Assembly: GCF_009296315.1 (NCBI RefSeq)
Contig: NZ_WHLY01000002.1
Location: 4,748,501-4,812,500 of the forward strand
Length of the DNA: 64,000 nt
Direction: 5' to 3'
Origin: Salmonirosea aquatica
GTDB lineage: Bacteria; Bacteroidota; Bacteroidia; Cytophagales; Spirosomataceae
A program made the translations under genes and the position numbers. The notes beneath the pieces were generated by a model. The model made no database searches and was not told the origin of the DNA. It saw nothing but the letters and a program-made list of their open reading frames with translations. This document shows, one piece after another, positions 44,288 through 53,825 of the stretch (within the stretch, counting starts at the first letter, position 1; each line of letters opens with the position of its first letter).

Positions 44288-47200
44288 TTACTGCCCGAGT
44301 GCCAACGTGCTGCCGGAACCGCTGAACACCAGTTGGGCATTGGTTCGGTACTCAATGCTACGTGCTGTTTCCGATCCGTTTATTGTTACGGTGTGGCCTG
44401 AATCCAGAATAACCTGATCATCCGCCAGAGGCGCACGGCCTACGTTCCAAGTGTTTGGGTCGTTCCAGTCTCCGGTTTTGATGCTGATGACAAATGAAGT
44501 TGCTGACCCCAGCTTGCGAATCCGATGATTATCAGTATCGGCGATATAAAGATTCCCCATGCCATCTGTCGCAATGCCGGACGGGAATGTAAGTTTGGCA
44601 CTAGTGGCGTCGCCTCCATCACCGCTGAAACCGTAGATGCCATTGCCTGCCACTGTGCTGATAATTCCGCTGGCATCCACTCGGCGTATGCGGAAGTTGC
44701 CCCCGTCCGCAATAAATAGATTTCCGGAAATATCTAGCGTTACAGCGGAGGGGGATGTTAAAGTGGCGCTAGTGGCTGATCCTCCATCACCGCTGAATCC
44801 AGTGCCTCCATTACCTGCCACCGTGTTAATGATACCGTTAGTAGTAACCTTACGGATGCGGCTGTTGTCACGGTCAGCTATAAATACATTTCCTGAGCCG
44901 TCGACGGCGACGTCGGTTGGTGCATAGAGGCCTGCGATAGTAGCCGTTCCTCCATCACCTCCCACTCCCGCGACCCCGTTGCCCGCAAATGTGCTTATAA
45001 TTCCATCATTACCTACTTTTCTTATGCGGTTATTGTCTCGGTCAGCTATATATATATATCCAGATTCGTCCACTGCCACACCTGTGGGAGCAGCTAGGCT
45101 AGCATTGATAGCCGCTCCACCATCACCAGCGAAACCAGCAGTGCCGTTGCCTGCTATTGTGCTGATAATGCCGTTGGTGCTAACCTTACGGATACGATTG
45201 TTGTTCTGATCAGCAATGTACAGATTCCCAGAGCCATCGAGTGCTACCCTGGCCGGAGCCGACAGACTTGCATTAGTGGCAGCCCCTCCGTCTCCGCTGA
45301 ATCCGGCAGTACCATTTCCTGCTATCGTGCTGATGGCACCACTGCTGCTTATCTTGCGGATGCGATGGTTATACTGATCAGCTACATAAATGTTTCCCGT
45401 ACCATCTGCCGTTACTCCGTAGGGGGAGCCTAGAGAGGCACTAGTGGCGGGTCCACCATCACCACTGAAACCGGGATTACCCGTACCTGCAACCGTGTTG
45501 ATAATCTTCGATTTTTCTACAAAAACGGTGGCAGTAGAAAAGCAGCCAGCTGTACGGGAAATTTTCACGGTATAGAAACCGGACATATTGACGCTGGCAA
45601 TATTCGAAGAAGGATCTTGAGAAACTACACTGGGTCCTGTGAACAGGTACTGGTAGTTTTGGCCATTGGCGGGAGTAGCTGTTAGCGTGACGGATGATAC
45701 GGTGGTACTCAGATCACCACTTTTGGTGAGTGTAGCCACGGGTGCTTCTTCGATCTTAGCCGAACTCGTCATTGTGGTTTGGCAGCCGTTGGTGGCATTT
45801 GTTCCAACCACTGAATAAGTATTTGCCTCAGTGACCGTACCAAAAGAGATAGCACTGCCTGTCCCTGCTACCGGATTGCCTACTGCTGTCCCGCCCGAAA
45901 GTAGTTGATAATTTATGCCACTCTGAGAACCATCTAGTCCAACGGCTCCGGTGGAGTCTCCTGCGCAGAAGGAGCCACCGCCGGTGACGAAAAAGGCTGT
46001 AGGGCTAACATTGACAGAAACAGTTCCGTTTGCCGGAATTGTAGAAAACCCCGTGATGCTATTGGTTAGTACCAGCGTGAAGCTACCTGTAAAGGTGGCG
46101 GGGTCGAAACTAACTTTTATACTACCCACTGAACCCGGTGGGGTACCCGTTTGGTTCGGACTGATTCCTGTTCCAGTGACGATGTAATGATCGGGATTGG
46201 TAATAGTCGAAGTGTAAAATACTTCAAAAGAATCGGTCTGACGGCAGATTGGTGAGTTAAGGGTAATAGTGGGAGGGCTAAGTTTTCGAATTCGATTGTT
46301 GAGTTTATCCACTATATAGAGGTTACCCACCCCATCCAGAGCAAAGCTGGTGGGGCTGTTTAACTTAGCATTCGTCGCCAGTCCACCATCGCCGCTGAAT
46401 CCGGCAACACCGTTGCCAGCTACGGTGCTGATAATTCCGTTGGGGTTGACCTTGCGAATACGATTGTTGTCCCTATCGGCAATGTAAAAAGCTCCTTCTG
46501 CATCAAAAAGTACATCAGTTGGTGTATTGAGGCGCGCACTGGTAGCGGCTCCGCCATCACCGCTGAAGCCAGGGTTTCCAAGGCCAGCTATCGTGACTAT
46601 GTTTCCAACAATGTCTGCTTTTATAACTCTGTGAGAATAGTTTGCCAAGTAGAGGTTACCTGAGTCGTCCACATCCAAGCCGGCACCAGAATAAGCGGTG
46701 CTTCCGTCTCCCAATACCGTGGTAATAATCCCGCTTGAACTCACTTTACGAATGCGGGCATTCGTTGGATCTGCAATATATAATTCACCCGCGGCATTCA
46801 CTACAACATCGGTTGGGAAATTCAGATTAGCAGAGGTGGCAGCCCCGCCGTCGCCACCAGAGCCGGCAGTGCCGTTGCCGGCCACTGTACTGATGATGCC
46901 GCTAGTATTCACCTTACGGACGCGGTGGTTTAGTTGATCTACAATATAGATATTACCCAAGACATCTACGTCGATTCCAAACGGAGAATTCAGTCTGGCA
47001 CCGGTTGCGGGGCCACCGTCGCCGCCGGATCCGGAAATGCCGCTACCTGCTACTGTAGTGATGATCCCATTGGTACTCACTTTGCGGATACGGTGGTTAG
47101 ATTGATCTGATATGTAAAGATTCCCGGCTCCGTCGAAAGCTATACCTGTAGGGCTGTTTAGTTTGGCACTGGTGGCAGCCCCTCCATCGCCGCTGAAGCC

Positions 47201-47323
47201 TTGCATTCCATTACCTGCCACGGTGCTAATCGTTTGGGCTGAAGCGGAAAGCGAAAGGCCAATAAGGGAGGCCAACAGATAACAAAACCCTTTATTTTGG
47301 GACAAAAGTAGATGAAGGTTCAT
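44288..47323 (-). CDS. giant NHL-repeat beta-propeller protein with central Ig-like region
   Basis: 1011 residues with a signal peptide (about 1-30, ending LSASAQ). Six NHL units (55 or so residues each, core STVAGNGxxGFSGDGG and GNLYIADxxNxRIRKV; the fourth is shortened) come first, then a ~260-residue Ig-like/SprB-type beta region, then six more NHL units, and a short C-terminal WNDPNTWNVGRAPLADDQ module common in exported Bacteroidota proteins. Two six-bladed propellers are implied. No T9SS C-terminal sorting domain is visible. It is exported, probably for glycan or protein binding. Composition is unusual: only one GGTACC in 3 kb. Confidence 0.85.
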   Translation of the reverse strand: MNLHLLLSQNKGFCYLLASLIGLSLSASAQTISTVAGNGMQGFSGDGGAATSAKLNSPTGIAFDGAGNLYISDQSNHRIRKVSTNGIITTVAGSGISGSGGDGGPATGARLNSPFGIDVDVLGNIYIVDQLNHRVRKVNTSGIISTVAGNGTAGSGGDGGAATSANLNFPTDVVVNAAGELYIADPTNARIRKVSSSGIITTVLGDGSTAYSGAGLDVDDSGNLYLANYSHRVIKADIVGNIVTIAGLGNPGFSGDGGAATSARLNTPTDVLFDAEGAFYIADRDNNRIRKVNPNGIISTVAGNGVAGFSGDGGLATNAKLNSPTSFALDGVGNLYIVDKLNNRIRKLSPPTITLNSPICRQTDSFEVFYTSTITNPDHYIVTGTGISPNQTGTPPGSVGSIKVSFDPATFTGSFTLVLTNSITGFSTIPANGTVSVNVSPTAFFVTGGGSFCAGDSTGAVGLDGSQSGINYQLLSGGTAVGNPVAGTGSAISFGTVTEANTYSVVGTNATNGCQTTMTSSAKIEEAPVATLTKSGDLSTTVSSVTLTATPANGQNYQYLFTGPSVVSQDPSSNIASVNMSGFYTVKISRTAGCFSTATVFVEKSKIINTVAGTGNPGFSGDGGPATSASLGSPYGVTADGTGNIYVADQYNHRIRKISSSGAISTIAGNGTAGFSGDGGAATNASLSAPARVALDGSGNLYIADQNNNRIRKVSTNGIISTIAGNGTAGFAGDGGAAINASLAAPTGVAVDESGYIYIADRDNNRIRKVGNDGIISTFAGNGVAGVGGDGGTATIAGLYAPTDVAVDGSGNVFIADRDNSRIRKVTTNGIINTVAGNGGTGFSGDGGSATSATLTSPSAVTLDISGNLFIADGGNFRIRRVDASGIISTVAGNGIYGFSGDGGDATSAKLTFPSGIATDGMGNLYIADTDNHRIRKLGSATSFVISIKTGDWNDPNTWNVGRAPLADDQVILDSGHTVTINGSETARSIEYRTNAQLVFSGSGSTLALGQ

Positions 47324-47488
47324 AATTTAATAATTAGTGTGAAAATATGGAAATAAAGATAATGAATACAACGATAAATTATAAGCACACAGTAATTTAT
47401 AGCATTTAATAAAGAGGATTTGACCTGCCGTTCAACAGAAACTTTTTGATAATTTCAGGCAAAGAATTCCTCTAATAATAAGCGTACC

Positions 47489-48298
47489 TCACTTCATCCC
47501 AAACGTCACGCTTCCCCACAAACTCTGCCAATCGGCTTTTTCATTGCCCGTCAGCCGTACCATGTGGACACTGCTGAGCATGTAGGCGGCTTTGCCTTTT
47601 TTGGTGAGGTCGAAGGTAGCTTCGCCCTGGGCGTTGGTTTGCCGGAACTCTACTTCAGTTTTGCCGTTGGCGCGCCGCCAGCAGCGTACCATCGCGTTGG
47701 CAAGCGGCTTTTGCTGGTACAGAATCCGGCAGGTCAGGGGTGAGTTGGGTTGCAGGGCGTAAGGATTTTGCAGCGGAATAATGTCCAGGTCTACGCCCGT
47801 GGGCTTCGTGGGTAGGTCATTGGTAGAGGTACCTACCTGCACAAGGGTTTTGGCGCAACGGCGGTAAAATTCCCGGCCTTTTTTCTGCTGCTCGGCATTC
47901 TTCTGTCGGAAATCCAAAGCCAGGTTCAGCCCATCTTCTTTGAGATATTCCTCAAACTTATCAGCTTCCAGTTCGATGAACGAATTGTTCGTTTCGAGCA
48001 CCAGCATTTGGGTACCCTCGCGCTCGATGGCCAGGGTAGGGGCACCTACAAGCGAGTCGGTTTGCTGGATTTGGGCGGTGAGGTTATTTTCGCCGGTGGA
48101 CGTGATCAGCCGCAGCCGCTCCACGCGCCGACTGCCGCCGCCCCAGCGCTCGCCCTCGTAGTTTTCACCTACCTGAATTTTCCAGGCCAGCTTTTCGCCT
48201 ACCTTGGGAAAGAAATTTTCGGGAAAAATCCAGAATTCATGCGCCAGCGCGGAGGCAACGGTGGCCAAAAGAAGAAAAGCGAGCAGTCGTAGTTTCAT
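47489..48298 (-). CDS. DUF4198 domain exported protein
   Basis: 269 residues with a signal peptide ending SALAH (about 20). DUF4198 has the typical start HEFWIFPENFFPKVGEKLAWKI with His and acidic residues that could bind metal (the HEFW start resembles nickel/cobalt-linked members), ending in a beta domain with YALQPNSPLTCRILYQQKPLANAMV. Role in metal handling is inferred from the family only. No metal transporter is adjacent. Confidence 0.82.
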   Translation of the reverse strand: MKLRLLAFLLLATVASALAHEFWIFPENFFPKVGEKLAWKIQVGENYEGERWGGGSRRVERLRLITSTGENNLTAQIQQTDSLVGAPTLAIEREGTQMLVLETNNSFIELEADKFEEYLKEDGLNLALDFRQKNAEQQKKGREFYRRCAKTLVQVGTSTNDLPTKPTGVDLDIIPLQNPYALQPNSPLTCRILYQQKPLANAMVRCWRRANGKTEVEFRQTNAQGEATFDLTKKGKAAYMLSSVHMVRLTGNEKADWQSLWGSVTFGMK

Positions 48299-48452
48299 AA
48301 AATGAGTTGGTTTTCAGCAGAAATATAGGAATATTTAGCCGCCGTGTGGACGCTAGCCGGAAAAATGTCGTCTATGACAGTACCTAGGGCTCGAATTGAG
48401 CTGAATTACTTGAAACTTTACCCCGGACACCATCACATCGACTGATATTGCC

Positions 48453-49454
48453 ATGAGTACTGCGCCTTCCCATCCGCTGGTCATGCCCCTGGGCACCACG
48501 CTCGACCGCTACATTCTGCACCGCCAGAACGCCTTCGCGTTTGCCACCGGCGAGCTGTCGCAACTACTGCGCGATATTGCCCTCGCGGGTAAAATCGTCC
48601 ACCGGGAGGTCAACCGCGCCGGCCTCATCGACCTGACGGGCGACATGGGACTGCAGAATGTGCAGGGCGAAGCGCAGCAAAAACTGGACGTGATCGCCGA
48701 CATTCGTTTCCGGCGGGCGCTTACCAACGGCGGCGAAGTGTGCGCGCTGATTTCGGAGGAAGAGGAAGGGATTATTTTTACCGGAAACAACAAAGGCAAG
48801 TACGTGGTCGCGATCGACCCGCTGGATGGCTCGTCCAACATCGACGTCAACGTGTCCATCGGTACCATCTTTTCCATTTACCGGCGGGTGACGCCCGTGG
48901 GCAGTGAACCTACCCTCGACGATTTCATGCAGGGCGGCCACGAGCAGGTGGCAGCGGGGTACATCCTGTTTGGCTCGTCCACGATGCTGGTGTACACGAC
49001 GGGCCACAGTGTGAATGGCTTTACGTACGATACCTCCGTGGGGGAATTTATTCTGTCGCACCCCAATATCAAAACCCCCCAAAACGGCGCAATTTATTCG
49101 TACAACGACGGCAACCTGAACGCCTACGCCGAACCTGTACAAAGGTACCTGGCGGCGTGTCGGGAGCGGCAGTATTCGGCCCGGTACATTGGTTCGCTGG
49201 TGGCCGATTTTCACCGGAATCTGCTGAAAGGCGGCATTTATCTTTACCCACCGACGGCTAAAAATCCCAATGGCAAGCTCCGGCTGCTGTACGAATGCTA
49301 TCCGCTGGCGTTTATTGCGGGCATTACGGGTTGCCTGGCCGTCAACGATACCGAGGCCATCCTGAATATCAAACCCACGAGCCTGCATCAGCGGACGCCG
49401 CTGTACATCGGTGCGCCCGCGATGGTGGAGGAGTTGATGGGGTACCTTGTTTAG
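48453..49454 (+). CDS. fbp: class I fructose-1,6-bisphosphatase
   Basis: 333 residues, full length. Metal and catalytic motifs are complete: SEEEEGIIF (about 110), IDPLDGSSNIDVNVSIGTIF (about 128), RYIGSLVADFHRNLLKGGIYLYPPT and GKLRLLYECYPLAFI near the C terminus. It performs the key step of gluconeogenesis. A 6-C run at 49075 in its 3' half is intact. It is the only gene of central sugar metabolism in the window besides fumC. Confidence 0.96.
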   Translation: MSTAPSHPLVMPLGTTLDRYILHRQNAFAFATGELSQLLRDIALAGKIVHREVNRAGLIDLTGDMGLQNVQGEAQQKLDVIADIRFRRALTNGGEVCALISEEEEGIIFTGNNKGKYVVAIDPLDGSSNIDVNVSIGTIFSIYRRVTPVGSEPTLDDFMQGGHEQVAAGYILFGSSTMLVYTTGHSVNGFTYDTSVGEFILSHPNIKTPQNGAIYSYNDGNLNAYAEPVQRYLAACRERQYSARYIGSLVADFHRNLLKGGIYLYPPTAKNPNGKLRLLYECYPLAFIAGITGCLAVNDTEAILNIKPTSLHQRTPLYIGAPAMVEELMGYLV

Positions 49455-49463
49455 TTTTTTCAA

Positions 49464-49494
49464 GCCAATAGCCGACGGCTAATAGCTAATAGCT
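49464..49494. repeat. repeated-word gap upstream of the DUF2264 gene
   Basis: CCAATAGCCGACGGCTAATAGCTAATAGC: the word (T)AATAGC three times. It lies 10 bp before the DUF2264 ATG. Confidence 0.5.
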
Positions 49495-49503
49495 TTTTAA
49501 ATT

Positions 49504-50709
49504 ATGATCAGAAGACTCTTTCTCAAAACCCTCGGTATTTCAAGTGTAGGCGCATTCAGCAGCTTTACGCCTCCTGCTCCCACGGATCGCCAGATCTGGC
49601 TGAACTATCTGGACAAAACAGCCAATCCGGTACTGACCAATCTGGCGAACGATAGCCTGAAAGCGAATATGCCGGTGGAAGGCAAAACCAAGGATCGGCC
49701 CGAATATACCCATCTGGAAGCCTTCGGGCGGCTGCTGTCGGGCATTGGCCCTTGGCTCAATCTGACCGAGTTTTCGGATAAATCGGAAGAGCAGATGCGC
49801 AATAAGTACTTCGCCCTCACGCTGAAGGCCTTCGACAACGCCACCAATCCCAACGCGAAAGATTTCATGAACTTTAATAAAGGCGGTCAGCCCGTGGTGG
49901 ATGCGGCATTTCTGGCTCAGGGACTGATCCGCGCGCCGAAGGTATGGGAAGGATTGTCGGCACCCGTCAAAGCCAACGTGGTCAAGGCGTTTTTGAGCAG
50001 CCGGGTTATACGTCCAGGATTCAATAACTGGCTGCTGTTCAGTGCGATGATCGAAGCGTTTTTTGCTAAATACGGCTACGACTACGACAAGATGCGGCTC
50101 GACTACGCCATTCGCCAGCACGAGCAGTGGTACCTGGGCGACGGCATGTACGGCGACGGACCTAACTTCCACTGGGACTACTACAATAGCTACGTGATTC
50201 AGCCTTTCCTGTATGACATCATGGAAGCGATTTTGTCAAAGGAATTAGTTTATAAAAAAATGGCAGAAGACGTAATGAAGCGGGCCATTCGTTATGCGGC
50301 TATTCAGGAGCGGCTCATCTCACCCGAAGGTACCTTCCCGATTATCGGGCGCTCGATTGCCTACCGGGCGGGGGCATTTCAGCACCTGGCCAACATGGCG
50401 CTCGTCGAAAAGTTGCCCGAGCACGTCACGCCCGCCCAGGTACGTTCGGCCCTGACGACGGTGATGCAGCGCACTACCGAAAGCGAAGGTACCTTCGACG
50501 CCAAAGGCTGGCTGCAGATCGGTCTGCACGGCCATCAGCCGGCCATCGGCGAAACCTACATTTCTACGGGTAGCCTGTACCTGTGCGCCACGGTACTGCT
50601 GCCGCTGGGGCTACCGGCTAAGAATCCGTTCTGGGCCGACCCCGCCGCCGACTGGACCGCCAAAAAAGTATGGAGCGGGGTGGATATTCCGACCGATCAC
50701 GCAATCTGA
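49504..50709 (+). CDS. DUF2264 family protein (glycan-active candidate), Tat-exported
   Basis: 401 residues. The start MIRRLFLKTLGISSVGAF is a Tat signal with RRxFLK. The DUF2264 alpha-barrel follows: EYTHLEAFGRLLSGIGPWLNL, GRFLSSRVI-like region and DYAIRQHEQWYLGDGMYGDGPNFHWDYYNSYVI with its conserved His/Asp/Tyr cluster, then AGAFQHLANMAL. Relatives are suspected polysaccharide lyases or hydrolases. Its neighbours are fbp and a nucleoside symporter; no sugar operon is seen. Confidence 0.87.
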   Translation: MIRRLFLKTLGISSVGAFSSFTPPAPTDRQIWLNYLDKTANPVLTNLANDSLKANMPVEGKTKDRPEYTHLEAFGRLLSGIGPWLNLTEFSDKSEEQMRNKYFALTLKAFDNATNPNAKDFMNFNKGGQPVVDAAFLAQGLIRAPKVWEGLSAPVKANVVKAFLSSRVIRPGFNNWLLFSAMIEAFFAKYGYDYDKMRLDYAIRQHEQWYLGDGMYGDGPNFHWDYYNSYVIQPFLYDIMEAILSKELVYKKMAEDVMKRAIRYAAIQERLISPEGTFPIIGRSIAYRAGAFQHLANMALVEKLPEHVTPAQVRSALTTVMQRTTESEGTFDAKGWLQIGLHGHQPAIGETYISTGSLYLCATVLLPLGLPAKNPFWADPAADWTAKKVWSGVDIPTDHAI

Positions 50710-50714
50710 CGATG

Positions 50715-50748
50715 AACTTCCCGAAAGTTTTTGAACTTTCGGGAAGTT
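50715..50748. terminator. perfect stem-loop after the DUF2264 gene
   Basis: A 15-bp perfect inverted repeat (AACTTCCCGAAAGTT / AACTTTCGGGAAGTT) with a TTTG loop, 5 bp after the stop. No long T tract follows, but position and stability suggest termination. Confidence 0.65.
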
Positions 50749-50837
50749 GAGAATATCCATTAGAATTTTGATTCATTTGCTTTACTTTTGAAAATTCGTC
50801 TCCCAAGTACAGCAAACCCTACCTAACGATTTGACCT

Positions 50838-52055
50838 ATGAAAAGTACCGTTCGCTATCAGTTGATGGCCATGATGTTCCTGCAATTTTTTGTGTGGGGC
50901 GCCTGGTATGGCCAGATGAGCAAGTACCTCTTTACCCAACTCGACGCCACCGGCGACCAGGTGGGCAATGCCTACACGGCTTTTTCGCTCGCCATGCTCA
51001 TCGCCCCATTTTTTGTGGGTATGATCGCCGACCGCTACTTTGCCGCTCAAAAAGTGCTGGGGATACTTAATCTGATTGGTGCGGCCATTCTTTTCTATAT
51101 CACCCAAATTCAGGATGCCGATTCGTTCTTTTGGGTCATGCTGGGCTACTGCCTGTCGTTTGCGCCCTGTATTTCCCTCACCAGTTCTATATCGATGCGG
51201 CAGATGACTAATCCTGAAAAGGATTTTCCGGCCATCCGCGTCATGGGTACCGTGTCCTGGATCGTCGTGACCAACATCGTGGGCTTCCTGAATGCGGGCG
51301 ACAATGTGATGATTTTTCAACTGGCGATGGGGGCCGCCGTAGTGCTGGGCCTGTTTGCCTTCACGCTGCCCGACACGCCGCCCACCGCTACCGGCAAGGC
51401 GACTTTTGCACAAATTTTGGGAGCCGATTCGTTTGTGCTTTTCAAAAACCGCTCGTTTCTGATTTTCTTCATTGCCTCGATTGCCATTTGCATTCCGCTC
51501 TCGTTTTACTACGCTATGGCCAATCCATCGCTGACAGATTCGGGTATGACCAATGTCGAAAACAAAATGTCGCTCGGGCAGGCCTCCGAATTCTTCTTCA
51601 TGCTCATGATTCCGTTGGCTTTCACGCGCCTGGGGGTAAAGTGGATGCTGGCCGCCGGACTTATCGCCTGGATCATCCGGTTTATTTTCTTTGGCTACGG
51701 CGATGGCGGCGCGGGCGAATGGATGCTCTACGCGGCCATTCTGCTGCACGGCGTTTGCTTCGATTTCTTTTTTGTAACGGGCCAAATCTATACCGATATG
51801 AAGGCCGGTCCCCGCATCAAATCACAGGCGCAGGGACTTATCACCCTGGCTACCTACGGCATTGGGATGGGCATTGGCTCCAAGCTTTCGGGTATCGTGA
51901 CGGACATGTACACGGTGGATGGCGTCAAAAACTGGACGTCGATCTGGATGGTACCTGCCATCATCGCCGCCGTGGTGCTGGTGCTGTTCCTGCTATTCTT
52001 CAACGATCAAAAAGCCGAAGCCGCCGTAGCGAAAGGGGAAGTGGCTATTAGTTGA
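50838..52055 (+). CDS. nucleoside:H+ symporter (MFS, NupG-like)
   Basis: 405 residues with about 12 transmembrane helices. The start YQLMAMMFLQFFVWGAWYGQMSKYL is the signature of the nucleoside:H+ symporter branch of the MFS, with RLGVKWMLAAGL around residue 260 and a late GVKNWTSIWMVPA. It probably takes up nucleosides; the substrate is inferred. It is the second purine/nucleoside transporter in the window (see the permease at 243). Confidence 0.88.
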   Translation: MKSTVRYQLMAMMFLQFFVWGAWYGQMSKYLFTQLDATGDQVGNAYTAFSLAMLIAPFFVGMIADRYFAAQKVLGILNLIGAAILFYITQIQDADSFFWVMLGYCLSFAPCISLTSSISMRQMTNPEKDFPAIRVMGTVSWIVVTNIVGFLNAGDNVMIFQLAMGAAVVLGLFAFTLPDTPPTATGKATFAQILGADSFVLFKNRSFLIFFIASIAICIPLSFYYAMANPSLTDSGMTNVENKMSLGQASEFFFMLMIPLAFTRLGVKWMLAAGLIAWIIRFIFFGYGDGGAGEWMLYAAILLHGVCFDFFFVTGQIYTDMKAGPRIKSQAQGLITLATYGIGMGIGSKLSGIVTDMYTVDGVKNWTSIWMVPAIIAAVVLVLFLLFFNDQKAEAAVAKGEVAIS

Positions 52056-52108
52056 AAATTGAAAGTGGAGAGTTGAAAATTGAGAGTGAAAAGTGGAAAA
52101 TTGAGCGT
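52051..52108. repeat. degenerate word tract after the symporter
   Basis: Repeats of GTTGAAAATTGA, AGTGGAGAG and AGTGGAAAATTGAG. Overlaps the stop codon of the symporter. Confidence 0.5.
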
Positions 52109-52146
52109 GGGGAAATATTCCCATTCTTACTAGTCTAAAAACCTAT

Positions 52147-52248
52147 CACTTTGTTACTTTGTGCGCCACCGGGCGCCCGGCTTTGCCACTTCTGTACTTT
52201 TTCACTTCTGTACTTGCCACTTTGGTACTTCTGTACTCTCTCTCTTTG
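52147..52248. repeat. repeated-word leader of xth
   Basis: Words CACTTTGTTACTTTG, CACTTCTGTACTT (twice, spaced 16 bases), GCCACTTTGGTACTTCTG and TGTACTCTCTC, plus the palindrome GGGCGCCC. It lies directly before the xth start and may be a slippage-born regulatory leader. Confidence 0.5.
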
Positions 52249-52268
52249 CTCCTCAATAAAAAATAAAA

Positions 52269-53033
52269 ATGCAACTACTTTCTTACAACGTCAACGGAAT
52301 CAGGGCGGCTATCAAAAACGGACTGGTCGACTGGCTGGCTGACCATGAGTTCGATATTCTGTGTTTTCAGGAAGTCAAAGCCCAGCAGGAGCAGGTGGAT
52401 TTATTGGGTTTTGAGGCATTAGGGTACCAAGTGATCGGATGGCACGCCGCCGAGAAAAAAGGGTACAGCGGCGTAGCCATTTTGTCTAAAATTGCCCCGG
52501 ATCGTGTGGTGGATGGCTGCGGCTTGTCCATCTATGATTGTGAGGGTAGGGTACTACGGGCCGATTTTGGTGAACTTACATTATTGAACTGCTACTTTCC
52601 GTCGGGTACCAGTGGAGAAATGCGGCAGGGGGTGAAAATGCAGTTTTTGCAGGATTTTCAAGGGTACGTGCGAGAACTCCGGCAGGAGCGCCCTCACCTC
52701 ATCATCTGCGGCGACTACAACATTGCCCATACTGAAAACGACATCCACGATCCTGTACGCAACAAATATACGACCGGGTTCCTACCCGAAGAGCGCGCCT
52801 GGATGTCGCAGTGGTTTGCCGATGGCTTTACGGACGCCTTCCGCCACCTCAACCCTGAACTCACTGAGTACAGCTGGTGGAGCTACCGGGCCGGAGCTCG
52901 GACCAACAACAAGGGTTGGCGCATCGACTATCACTCCGTTTCCGACTCTTTGCAGGCTAGATTAGTGCGCTGCCGCCACCTGACCACGGGTATCCATTCG
53001 GATCATTGTGGAGTGTGGCTGGAAATTGAATGA
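52269..53033 (+). CDS. xth: exodeoxyribonuclease III (AP endonuclease)
   Basis: 254 residues. Asn7 (SYNVNGIRAA), Glu35 (CFQEVKA), GDYNIAH and the final catalytic His in HSDHCGV are all in place, together with GWRIDYHSVS. It repairs abasic sites and removes 3' blocks. Preceded by a repeated-word leader. Confidence 0.94.
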   Translation: MQLLSYNVNGIRAAIKNGLVDWLADHEFDILCFQEVKAQQEQVDLLGFEALGYQVIGWHAAEKKGYSGVAILSKIAPDRVVDGCGLSIYDCEGRVLRADFGELTLLNCYFPSGTSGEMRQGVKMQFLQDFQGYVRELRQERPHLIICGDYNIAHTENDIHDPVRNKYTTGFLPEERAWMSQWFADGFTDAFRHLNPELTEYSWWSYRAGARTNNKGWRIDYHSVSDSLQARLVRCRHLTTGIHSDHCGVWLEIE

Positions 53034-53083
53034 GGAGGAGAGGCTTTGGGTTAAAGGCTAAGGGTCAAAGGTGAACGGTTTTT

Positions 53084-53710
53084 TTGTTTCATCGGTTGAA
53101 CGGCGCTAAAAAATACAATTCAACAATTACACAAATCAACACATCAACAAAAAAATATTACGCCATCTACAAGCCCTTCGGGATGTTGTCGCAGTTTAGC
53201 CGCGAGGGTGATCACCCTACCCTGGCTGATCTGGATTTCGACTTTCCGAAAGACGTGTATCCTGTCGGGCGGCTGGATGCGGATAGCGAGGGGTTGCTGC
53301 TGCTGACGAACGATAATTTTTTCAAAACGCGTTTGCTGGACCCCAAACAACGCCATTTTCGCACCTACTACGTGCAGGTGGAAGGGGAGATTACCGACCA
53401 GGCCTGCGCCCAACTGGCGGCGGGCGTCAATATATCCATCAATGGAAAAAAACATCAGACCTTACCCGCCCGCGCTGTTAGAATGGAGGAACCCCACTTA
53501 CCTGAGCGCAATCCGCCCATTCGTTTTCGTAAGAATATCCTTACTTCCTGGCTTTCTTTATCCTTACACGAAGGCAAAAACCGGCAGGTACGTCGTATGA
53601 CCGCCGCCGTAGGGTACCCTACGCTTCGGCTGGTACGCTGGTCTATTGATGATTGGGAATTGGGAAGTATGCAGCCGGGAGAGGTGAGGGAGGTGAAAGG
53701 TCAAGGGTGA
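53084..53710 (+). CDS. rRNA pseudouridine synthase (RsuA/RluE type), start uncertain
   Basis: 208 residues if the TTG at 53084 is used; a TTG at 53096 is also in frame. The catalytic Asp in GRLDADSEGLLLLTND, NRQVRRMTAAVGYPTLRLVRW and the RluE-like layout are clear. The conserved domain begins at KKYYAIYKPFGML, but no ATG is available there: the sequence ACACATCAACAAAAAAATATTACG has ATC where family members have ATG. Either the true start is non-AUG or one base change removed it. The leader is made of repeated words. Confidence 0.82.
   Translation: MFHRLNGAKKYNSTITQINTSTKKYYAIYKPFGMLSQFSREGDHPTLADLDFDFPKDVYPVGRLDADSEGLLLLTNDNFFKTRLLDPKQRHFRTYYVQVEGEITDQACAQLAAGVNISINGKKHQTLPARAVRMEEPHLPERNPPIRFRKNILTSWLSLSLHEGKNRQVRRMTAAVGYPTLRLVRWSIDDWELGSMQPGEVREVKGQG
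53102..53153. repeat. repeated-word leader of the pseudouridine synthase gene
   Basis: Words AATTCAACAATTACAC, AAATCAACACATCAAC: the unit (A)TCAACA occurs four times in about 30 bases where the start codon should be. Confidence 0.45.
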
Positions 53711-53825
53711 AAAGGTCAACGGATAAAGGTAAATGGAGAAGTGGTAAGGATGATTGATAAGAGAGATTTGTGCTCTGATTCTCAAAAAATAATTTTTCCA
53801 CTTTCCACTTTCAATTTTCCATTAA
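53697..53825. repeat. repeated-word gap between pseudouridine synthase and OmpA gene
   Basis: Left part repeats GGTCAAGGGTGAAAAGGTCAAC and GTAAATGG; right part repeats TTCCACTTTCCACTTTC and AATTTTCC. Both genes end here (convergent). No clear terminator stem. Confidence 0.4.

Noticed and set aside
50823-51785. 320-codon open frame antisense to the nucleoside symporter
   Set aside because: The composition is shadow-like (many His/Gly/Arg), and the symporter on the plus strand explains the region fully.
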